Assembly: GCA_031266635.1 (NCBI GenBank)
Contig: JAISAN010000236.1
Coordinates: forward strand, 1 to 5,856
Reading direction: 5' to 3'
Origin: Treponema sp.
GTDB taxonomy: Bacteria > Spirochaetota > Spirochaetia > Treponematales > Breznakiellaceae
Length of the DNA stretch: 5,856 nt
A model generated the notes under the pieces. The model was not told where the DNA came from, made no database searches, and saw only the letters and a list, made by a program, of their open reading frames with translations. This document shows, in pieces, positions 1-5,370 of the stretch (its first letter is position 1; the number at the start of each line of letters is the position of its first letter). Both the position numbers and the translations under genes were made by a program.

Positions 1-507
1 GTCCAGCTGGGCCGGGAACTGGAAAAATACAACATTTTCTATTATGAGGAACCGGTAATGCCCCTTAATGCCCCGTCCATGAAGGAAGTGGCCGATAAGG
101 TGCGGATTCCCCTGGCGTCGGGGGAACGGATATATACCCGCTGGGGGTACCGGCCCTTTTATGAAGCCCGGTCGCTGCATGTGATCCAGCCTGATTTGTG
201 CAACTGCGGGGGCTTGAGCGAAGGGAAAAAGATCTGCGACATGGGACATGTGTACGATGCGCGGGTACAGGTGCATGTATGCGGAGGACCGATAGCGACG
301 GCGGCGGCGCTGCAGCTTGAGGCGGTAATACCGAACTTTCTGATACACGAACAGCACGCGGCGGCATTAGTGGATGAAAACATCGGGCTCTGCAAATACG
401 ATTACCAGCCGAAGAACGGGTATTTCAGCGTACCTGATCTTCCGGGGATCGGCCAGGAGCTAAGCGAAGAAGCCATGAAAACCGCCGATCAGATAACAAT
501 CAAATGA
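1..507 (+). CDS. Mandelate racemase/enolase-superfamily sugar-acid dehydratase, C-terminal part (5' end outside window)
   Basis: The reading frame is open from base 1 to TGA 505-507, giving 168 residues; an internal ATG at 58 is not the start because conserved sequence precedes it. Seen in the fragment: YYEEP (about 14-18), ASGER (39-43), QPDLCNCGG (63-71), VQVHVCGGPI (89-98) and IHEQH (115-119). By comparison with mandelate racemase and galactonate dehydratase, E16 and E42 match the second and third Mg ligands, D65 and H92 the Asp-His catalytic dyad, and E117 the late active-site Glu. The first metal ligand (Asp), the Lys motif and the capping domain lie off the left edge. Members of this group use Mg2+ to abstract the proton alpha to a carboxylate, and many dehydrate sugar acids such as galactonate or mannonate in the cytoplasm. 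The exact substrate cannot be read here. The GntR gene downstream fits a sugar-acid catabolic operon. Family is secure, substrate is not. Confidence 0.9.
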   Translation, partial: VQLGRELEKYNIFYYEEPVMPLNAPSMKEVADKVRIPLASGERIYTRWGYRPFYEARSLHVIQPDLCNCGGLSEGKKICDMGHVYDARVQVHVCGGPIATAAALQLEAVIPNFLIHEQHAAALVDENIGLCKYDYQPKNGYFSVPDLPGIGQELSEEAMKTADQITIK

Positions 508-541
508 CCTTCCCCGCCGCGAACCTGCGCGGCGGGGAAGG
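508..541 (+). terminator. GC-rich hairpin abutting the dehydratase stop codon
   Basis: Bases 508-521 and 528-541 form a perfect 14-bp inverted repeat (arm CCTTCCCCGCCGCG) with a 6-nt loop AACCTG. The stem starts at the first base after the TGA. No T-run follows (the next bases are GAAGGGTATAAAA), so it is not a textbook Rho-independent terminator. It may still end transcription, or protect the mRNA 3' end. Confidence 0.6.
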
Positions 542-544
542 AAG

Positions 545-557
545 GGTATAAAATACC
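545..557 (+). promoter_or_regulatory. Palindrome over a -10-like box: candidate GntR promoter/operator
   Basis: GGTATAAAATACC is a perfect 5-3-5 inverted repeat. It contains TATAAAAT (547-554), which resembles a sigma70 -10 element. No convincing -35 is present, since the upstream position falls inside the GC hairpin ending at 541. FCD-type GntR regulators bind short palindromes with GT/AC half-sites, often next to their own gene, so this is a plausible autoregulatory operator overlapping the promoter. The spacing between GGT and ACC (7 nt) is wider than in the FadR site. This is inference from position and symmetry only. Confidence 0.4.
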
Positions 558-591
558 TCCGGACAGCTCTTCTTTTTAATGGCTAATTGTG

Positions 592-612
592 TTTTACTGA
601 GAAGTAAAGGAG
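592..612 (+). promoter_or_regulatory. Ribosome binding site of the GntR gene, partly inside a small inverted repeat
   Basis: AAAGGAG at 606-612 sits 8 nt before TTG 621 and decides the start; ATG 579 has no Shine-Dalgarno sequence before it. TTTACT (593-598) pairs with AGTAAA (603-608) around a GAGA loop of GNRA type, with a possible extra U592-G609 pair. The right arm covers the 5' part of the ribosome binding site. The stem is A/U-rich and weak, so regulation through it is only a possibility. Confidence 0.6.
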
Positions 613-620
613 ACGGCATC

Positions 621-1334
621 TTGGCTTTTGATAAAATCGAGAAACAGAGCGTTGCGGATGCGGTATTTTATGCCCTTCGTCAAAAAATTATTACCCGGTA
701 CTTTCAGGTGGGAGATAAACTCCCATCTGAAGGCGCCCTTTGTGAACAGTTTGGGGTCAGTAAGACATCGGTAAAACTCGCGCTTCAACGGCTGGGAACA
801 CTGGGACTTATCGAGACCCGGGTTGGACAGGGCAGTTTTGTCCTTGAATTTGACCCCAGGCAGTATATCTCCCAGATCGGAACCATTCTCCTGAGCGACA
901 AAGATATTTCCCTCATTGTTGAATACCGCCTGTATGTGGAGATGGCAATCGCCCGCCTGGCCATGAAAAAAGCGACGGCGGAAAATTTTGAAAAGATGGA
1001 AGAACTCATCCGGCAGATGAACAAGGCGATTGATGATAAAGATCTGGTTCTGAACAGTAAACTGGACTATGAGTTTCACCGTGAGATTGCCTGTGCCACC
1101 CAGAATGATATTTTTCTTCTGATTTATGAAACTGTCGGAAAATTATTCTACCAGCAGACCACTGCCTTTATCGCGGAATTTCATAAAAAATATGGTTTTA
1201 ACACCAGGGATACAACCCATCAGAACCTCCTTCAGGCGCTCAAAGACAAGGATATTAAAACCTGCCGCACCTGCTATTTGAAGATGTTTTCGGTGTTTTA
1301 TCCCCTGCCGGAAGAACAGTTTATGGATTGCTGA
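621..1334 (+). CDS. GntR-family transcriptional regulator, FadR-type with FCD ligand domain
   Basis: This is a predicted DNA-binding repressor or activator, 237 aa from TTG 621, a normal length for the FCD subfamily. Residues 9-74 form the winged helix-turn-helix: VADAVFYALRQKI, then the hallmark GDKLPSE (31-37), the recognition region FGVSKTSVKLALQRL (44-58), and the wing LIETRVGQGSFV (63-74). Residues from about 96 to 226 are the helical FCD domain, with YRLYVEMAIARLA (102-114) and DYEFHREIACATQN (149-162). D149, H153 and H200 match three of the usual metal ligands, but the final expected His, in the helix after D211, appears to be Met222. The gene follows a dehydratase gene on the same strand, so its effector may be a sugar acid or similar carboxylate and its target that operon. 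The 14 extra residues from ATG 579 add no family sequence. Base composition is more AT-rich than neighbouring genes. Family very likely, effector unknown. Confidence 0.92.
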   Translation: MAFDKIEKQSVADAVFYALRQKIITRYFQVGDKLPSEGALCEQFGVSKTSVKLALQRLGTLGLIETRVGQGSFVLEFDPRQYISQIGTILLSDKDISLIVEYRLYVEMAIARLAMKKATAENFEKMEELIRQMNKAIDDKDLVLNSKLDYEFHREIACATQNDIFLLIYETVGKLFYQQTTAFIAEFHKKYGFNTRDTTHQNLLQALKDKDIKTCRTCYLKMFSVFYPLPEEQFMDC

Positions 1335-1345
1335 GGACATAAACG

Positions 1346-1380
1346 CCCCCGCCGGCAGGGGTGAACCGGTCCGGCGGGGG
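1346..1380. terminator. Shared hairpin between convergent GntR and DHH genes
   Basis: CCCCCGCCGG (1346-1355) and CCGGCGGGGG (1371-1380) form a perfect 10-bp stem with a 15-nt loop. It fills most of the 51-base gap between the two stop codons. On the + strand a T-rich run (1391-1402, 11 of 12 T) follows 10 nt after the stem and also encodes the C-terminus of the DHH protein. On the - strand only a short TTT follows. The position supports a bidirectional terminator, better formed for the GntR transcript. Confidence 0.65.
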
Positions 1381-1385
1381 AGGGT

Positions 1386-2294
1386 TCATGTTTTTATTTT
1401 TTCCAAGATTTCGCCGATCACCCGGTCGGCATCGGCATAGGGAACCTGGCAGGTGCCGACCTGGTGGTGGCCCCCGCCGTCATAGGCAAGGAGCATCTTA
1501 CCCACATCCACGGTGGCGGTCCGGTTGATAATACTGTAACCCACGGTAACCACCACGTTGGCCTTGTTTTTACCGTCTACTATCCATATAGAGATGTTCT
1601 GTTCCGGGTAGAGGGTGTAGATTAAAAACCGGTTTCCCGCGTAAATGGTTTCTACTCCCCGGAGGTCAACTACCAGTACCTTTTCATCGATCTTTGCGTA
1701 TTTTGCCACCATTTCCCGGAAAAGGGTGTTCTGTTCAAAATAAACGTCCAGCCGCTCCTTTACATCGGGCATGGCCAGAATTTCTTCGATGTGTTTTTGG
1801 GAACAGGCCAGGGCCAGTTTTTTCATCAGATCGTAGTTGCTGATGGTGAAATTCCTGAACCGCCCCAGGCCGGTCCGGGGATCCATGATAAAGCCCAGAA
1901 GAACCCAGCCCCCGGGATTGAGAATCTCCTCGGGGCGGAGGTCCCCGGAATCCACTTTGTCCACATAGCGGATCATTTCCGCAAAACGGCCAAGTTTTTC
2001 ACTCCCGCCGTAATAATCATAGATTACCCGGGCGCAGCTTGGCGCCAGCCGGCTTACTCCCTCAAAATAGGTTTTTTTCCCCATCCGTTCGCTTTCACTG
2101 GAGTGGTGATCAAACCAAAGCCTACAGCCTTTAATGTAGGGAATATTGGCTAAAATATCGTTATCCGTAGCCTCCTCCAAGCCGTCCTGAATATCCTTGG
2201 GATGGACAAATTTCCACTCGTCAATCAAACCCAGGTATAACAGAAGCGCACCGCAGGCCAGTCCATCAAAATCAGATCTGGTTAATAGACGCAT
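1386..2294 (-). CDS. DHH/DHHA1-family phosphoesterase (exopolyphosphatase-related)
   Basis: A 302-aa cytoplasmic protein with the two-domain DHH architecture. DHH domain: motif I TRSDFDG (5-11, with D8 and D10), a likely motif II Asp at D46, motif III WFDHHSSE (60-67, DHH at 62-64) and a motif IV region VDKVDSGD (111-118). DHHA1 domain: YDGGGHHQVGTC (271-282), the glycine/histidine substrate-binding motif. DHH enzymes use a two-metal (usually Mn2+) centre to cut phosphodiester or phosphoanhydride bonds. Relatives include the nanoRNase/pAp phosphatase NrnA and exopolyphosphatases. Motif I here has Arg6 where some relatives have His. Substrate could be a short oligonucleotide, pAp, a cyclic dinucleotide product or polyphosphate; the sequence does not decide. 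The protein has no signal peptide or membrane segment. The ATG at 2292-2294 has AAGGAAGG 6 nt upstream, which fixes the start. The gene is divergent from the M16 protease gene and convergent with the GntR gene, so it is probably monocistronic. Confidence 0.9.
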   Translation of the reverse strand: MRLLTRSDFDGLACGALLLYLGLIDEWKFVHPKDIQDGLEEATDNDILANIPYIKGCRLWFDHHSSESERMGKKTYFEGVSRLAPSCARVIYDYYGGSEKLGRFAEMIRYVDKVDSGDLRPEEILNPGGWVLLGFIMDPRTGLGRFRNFTISNYDLMKKLALACSQKHIEEILAMPDVKERLDVYFEQNTLFREMVAKYAKIDEKVLVVDLRGVETIYAGNRFLIYTLYPEQNISIWIVDGKNKANVVVTVGYSIINRTATVDVGKMLLAYDGGGHHQVGTCQVPYADADRVIGEILEKIKT

Positions 2295-2300
2295 TTCATA

Positions 2301-2322
2301 CCTTCCTTTAAGAATTATACCA
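2301..2322 (-). promoter_or_regulatory. Extended -10 promoter and ribosome binding site of the DHH gene
   Basis: On the minus strand TGGTATAAT (2322 to 2314) is a consensus TATAAT with the extended TG motif. No good -35 lies 17 nt upstream (about TATTAA). Transcription would start near 2307, which falls at the Shine-Dalgarno AAGGAAGG (2308 to 2301). The leader would then be only about 13 nt long. Confidence 0.65.
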
Positions 2323-2360
2323 TAACCTTATATATTTTAATACTATATTTCTCCCCCTTT

Positions 2361-2369
2361 TGTTATTAT
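2361..2369 (+). promoter_or_regulatory. Extended -10 promoter of the M16 protease gene
   Basis: TGTTATTAT has a TG extension one base before TATTAT (2364-2369), a good extended -10 element, with no convincing -35. The start of transcription would fall near 2376. That coincides with the upstream ATG 2376 and lies about 24 nt before the preferred start ATG 2400. The element lies in an AT-rich gap shared with the divergent DHH promoter. Confidence 0.5.
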
Positions 2370-2399
2370 AAAAGCATGAACCACTATATAAAAGGCTTT

Positions 2400-5255
2400 A
2401 TGGCCCGAAAAATTACCACCCTTTTTGGGATTTTTGCCCTGACGGTTTTCGTCCTGGGCTGTGGCACCGCGCCGAAACCCGCGGCCTTTGGCGGCCTGGG
2501 AAAGCCCGGCGATCCGGTTCCCGTTATGGAAGCGGTCAGAACCGGGGTTTTACCCAGCGGACTGCGGTATTATATCATTGAAAACGTCAAGCCCGAAAAC
2601 CGGGCCTATCTGACCCTGGCGGTGAACGCCGGATCGGTACTGGAAGAAGATGACGAGCAGGGCCTGGCCCATTTTGTGGAGCACATGGCCTTTAACGGAA
2701 CGACCCGTTTCCCTGAATCGGAATTGATCAACTACCTCCGGTCGCTGGGAATGCGTTTCGGCCCGGAGGTAAACGCCTATACCAGCTACGATGAGACGAT
2801 TTTCGGCATTGAGGTGCCGGTGGAAACCGGTTCGGGCGATGAAAAGCGGGTCCCCGATACGGCCCTGGCGGTGCTGGACGACTGGACCAGAGCCATCACC
2901 TTTGATCCCAAAGACGTGGACGATGAACGGCTGGTGATCATGGAGGAATACCGGGCCTATTTGGGCGCCATGGAGCGGCTGAGAAAACAGATACTGCCCT
3001 TCATTTTTCAGGGTTCCCCCTACGCGGAGCGTTCTCCCATCGGCCTCCCGGAAGTTATCCAGGGCGCTCCGGCCTCCCGGCTGGCGAATTTCTACAAAAA
3101 GTGGTACCGGGCGGACAATATGGCCCTGATTCTGGTGGGCGACTTTGACGGCGCCGCCCTGGAGGCCAGCCTGGAAAGCCATTTTTCCATAGAAAAACCC
3201 GCAGCGCCGCTTAACCGTCCGGTATATGAGCTGCCCCGGCCCAAAAAGGGGAATTTACAGACCCTGGTTCTCACGGATCCGGAACTGACCGCCACTCAGA
3301 TCAACCTCTACTATAAGCGGAGCCCCAAGGCGCCCGGAACGGATCTGGCTGCCTGGCGGGAAGGACTTCTCGATGACCTGATCGGCCGGATGTTGAACCT
3401 CCGTCTTGACGAGGCCTCCCTGAAACCGGAAACCCCCTATGTGGGCGCGGGGGCGGGGAACGCCCGGTACGGCAGCGCTTCCCGTTTTTACGCCCTGATG
3501 GCCCTGGCAAAAACAGGCAAGGCCGAAGAAAGCCTGGCGGAACTGCTCCGGGAAAAGGAATCCCTGATCCGCTACGGCTTCACCGCCGGGGAGCTTGCGG
3601 TTGCCAAGAGCGCCCTTCTTTCTGACCTGGAACGGGCGGTTTCCGAGAAGGACCGGCAGGAATCGGACCGTTATGTGAGCGCCCTGACCAGCTATTTCCT
3701 CCAGGGGGGAACCCTGGCCGGCCCGGAATGGGAACTGGGGGCGGCGCGGGAAATGCTCCCCGGCGTCACCGGAAGGGATATTTCCGCCCTCTTAAAGGAC
3801 TATTTCAATTCCGGGGAACTTGAACTGTTCATCATCGGCCCGGAAGCGGAAAAGGCCGCCCTCCCCAATGAAGAGCGGATCCGGCAGTTGATAAAGGAAA
3901 GCGCCCGGATGAAGATGAGCCCCCCGGAATCAACGGAAGTGGATGCGGAACTGATCGATGAGCCCCCCCAACCGGGCCGGATCACCGCCGAATCCCTTGA
4001 TCCCGAGACCGGGGCCCTTCGCTGGGAGCTGGATAACGGCGGCCGGGTCATCCTCAAGGAAACAAAAAACCGGAACAACGAAATAGTTTTTTTCGCCGTG
4101 GCCAAGGGGGGCCTTACCAGCGTGGCGGAAGAAGACCTCATCTCCGCCGGTCTGGCGGCGGAAATGGTTCAGGCGTCGGGCCTGGGCCCCTATTCCCGGT
4201 CCGAACTGATCAAAAAACTGGCGGACAAGCAGGTGTCCATATCCTTTGGGATCGATCCCTATTACCGGAGCTTCCAGGGCTCCGCCGCCGGAGGGGATCT
4301 GTCCACCCTGTTTGAAATGATATATCTCTCCTTTACCGATCCCCGGATCGATCCCCAGGCGCTGGAGGTTTTGCTGGACCACTACCGGACAGACCTTGCC
4401 CAACGGAATGAAGACCCCAATACGGTGTTTTCCGATGAAATTACCCGGACCGTCACCGGGGGGAACCCCTGGTTCAAGCCCCTGGAACTGGCGGATCTGG
4501 CCAGGATCGACCCGGACAAGGCCCTGGCCTTTATACACCGGAGCCTCAACCCCGCGGACTATACCTTTGTCTTTACCGGAAACCTCGATATGGAAGCCCT
4601 TCGGTCCTATACCGAAACCTGGCTGGCTTCCATCCCCCGGGGCGAAACCTGGAACACCTGGCGGAACCTCAACATCAAACGGCCGGGAAAAACGAACCGG
4701 CCGGTGTACAAGGGAAAGGAAGAGCGGAGCGCCGTGTATATGAGCTGGTACGACAAGATCCCCTATTCCGAGGAAGCCAGCGCCGCCGCTTCAGTGTTGA
4801 GCGAATACCTGGATATTAGAATGACCGAGGAGATCCGGGAAAAACTCGGCGGGGTCTATTCGATTTCCGTATCCTCCGTAATCAACTCCATTCCCGAGGG
4901 AGAACTGGACCTGCTGGTGTATTTCGCCTGCGATCCCCGCCGGGCCGGAGAACTAAGCGCCGCGGTAACGGAACTGATAAGCCAAACCGCCAAGGGCCTT
5001 ATTCACGGTGATACCTTTACCAAAGCGGTGGAGGCCCTGAAAAAAGAGTGGGAATCTTCGAGACAGAGCAACGTCTATCTTGCCCGGAGCTACGCCAATT
5101 CATCGGTGTTGCTGAACCTTCCCCTTTCCCGGCTGGACAAACGGCCCGCCTATTACTCCGCGGTCAAGCCGGAGGATATACGGAAGCTCTGCGCCCAGGT
5201 GTTACCCAAAGGCCCGGCGGTCATCACGCTGTTCCCGGAGGGATGGAACCCCTAG
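2400..5255 (+). CDS. PqqL-like M16 zinc metalloprotease, predicted lipoprotein
   Basis: A 951-aa tandem M16 protease, close to the length of E. coli PqqL (about 930 aa). Residues 1-21 are a lipoprotein signal: MARKI, a hydrophobic stretch, then VLGC with Cys21 as the lipidated residue. This predicts membrane anchoring on the outer side of the inner membrane or in the outer membrane. The N-terminal half carries HFVEH (91-95), the inverted zinc motif HxxEH with H91 and H95 as ligands and E94 as base; the distal ligand is probably E182 in VIMEE. VNAYTSYDET nearby (124-133) is typical of PqqL relatives. A KKWYRADNMALILVGD segment follows (about 233-248). The C-terminal half (from about residue 530) repeats the fold without HxxEH, as expected, and keeps REKLGGVYS (813-821), the substrate-binding Arg/Tyr region. 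Such enzymes degrade peptides or small unfolded proteins in a closed chamber. ATG 2400 has AAAAGG 4 nt upstream; ATG 2376 (8 more residues) has none but could be used leaderless. No TonB or receptor gene is adjacent. Confidence 0.95.
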   Translation: MARKITTLFGIFALTVFVLGCGTAPKPAAFGGLGKPGDPVPVMEAVRTGVLPSGLRYYIIENVKPENRAYLTLAVNAGSVLEEDDEQGLAHFVEHMAFNGTTRFPESELINYLRSLGMRFGPEVNAYTSYDETIFGIEVPVETGSGDEKRVPDTALAVLDDWTRAITFDPKDVDDERLVIMEEYRAYLGAMERLRKQILPFIFQGSPYAERSPIGLPEVIQGAPASRLANFYKKWYRADNMALILVGDFDGAALEASLESHFSIEKPAAPLNRPVYELPRPKKGNLQTLVLTDPELTATQINLYYKRSPKAPGTDLAAWREGLLDDLIGRMLNLRLDEASLKPETPYVGAGAGNARYGSASRFYALMALAKTGKAEESLAELLREKESLIRYGFTAGELAVAKSALLSDLERAVSEKDRQESDRYVSALTSYFLQGGTLAGPEWELGAAREMLPGVTGRDISALLKDYFNSGELELFIIGPEAEKAALPNEERIRQLIKESARMKMSPPESTEVDAELIDEPPQPGRITAESLDPETGALRWELDNGGRVILKETKNRNNEIVFFAVAKGGLTSVAEEDLISAGLAAEMVQASGLGPYSRSELIKKLADKQVSISFGIDPYYRSFQGSAAGGDLSTLFEMIYLSFTDPRIDPQALEVLLDHYRTDLAQRNEDPNTVFSDEITRTVTGGNPWFKPLELADLARIDPDKALAFIHRSLNPADYTFVFTGNLDMEALRSYTETWLASIPRGETWNTWRNLNIKRPGKTNRPVYKGKEERSAVYMSWYDKIPYSEEASAAASVLSEYLDIRMTEEIREKLGGVYSISVSSVINSIPEGELDLLVYFACDPRRAGELSAAVTELISQTAKGLIHGDTFTKAVEALKKEWESSRQSNVYLARSYANSSVLLNLPLSRLDKRPAYYSAVKPEDIRKLCAQVLPKGPAVITLFPEGWNP

Positions 5256-5293
5256 ACCTAAAAGAAAGACGCCGGGGGAAATAGTAGACTGTG

Positions 5294-5370
5294 AGACCCC
5301 CCGCGAGGATCCGGTTCGTCATGCGCTTGGGGTCTAATACCCAAGCGCCACGGGTTCGCGCGGGGGATCT
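5294..5370. terminator. Large two-level hairpin between convergent M16 and M15 genes
   Basis: The outer arms 5294-5305 and 5359-5370 pair at 11 of 12 positions. The one mismatch, C5297 with A5367, becomes a G-U pair in a minus-strand transcript. The inner arms GCGCTTGGG (5323-5331) and CCCAAGCGC (5340-5348) form a perfect 9-bp stem with an 8-nt loop. The outer stem begins at the base next to the minus-strand TAA (5371-5373). Neither side has a proper T-run. The likely role is a bidirectional terminator or 3'-end stabiliser. Bases 5256-5293 show nothing recognisable. Confidence 0.55.

Noticed and set aside
594..1079. Open frame of 161 codons opposite the GntR gene
   Set aside because: The plus frame is a clear GntR regulator with a good ribosome binding site; the reverse frame has no motif or separate signals.
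1386..1402. T-rich run after the GntR hairpin as a classical U-tract
   Set aside because: It starts 10 nt past the stem and encodes the C-terminus of the DHH protein, so it cannot be counted as a canonical terminator tail, although it may help.
2550..3182. Open frame of 210 codons on the minus strand opposite the M16 active-site region
   Set aside because: The plus-strand frame contains HxxEH and other family motifs; the reverse frame has no family features.
4249..4354. Palindrome GGATCGATCC occurring twice (4249-4258 and 4345-4354)
   Set aside because: Both copies lie in the protease coding frame and encode an Ile-Asp-Pro segment; they are best explained by codon choice rather than a repeat element.
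3930..4538. Open frame of 202 codons on the minus strand inside the protease gene
   Set aside because: No recognisable domain; it is rich in Gly, Pro and Gln and lies opposite a clearly conserved M16 coding frame in GC-rich DNA, so it is a shadow frame.
5313..5358. GGTTCG repeated at 5313-5318 and 5353-5358, suggesting a tRNA-like TPsiC arm
   Set aside because: No acceptor, D-arm or anticodon arm can be built around it; the region folds instead as the intergenic hairpin.
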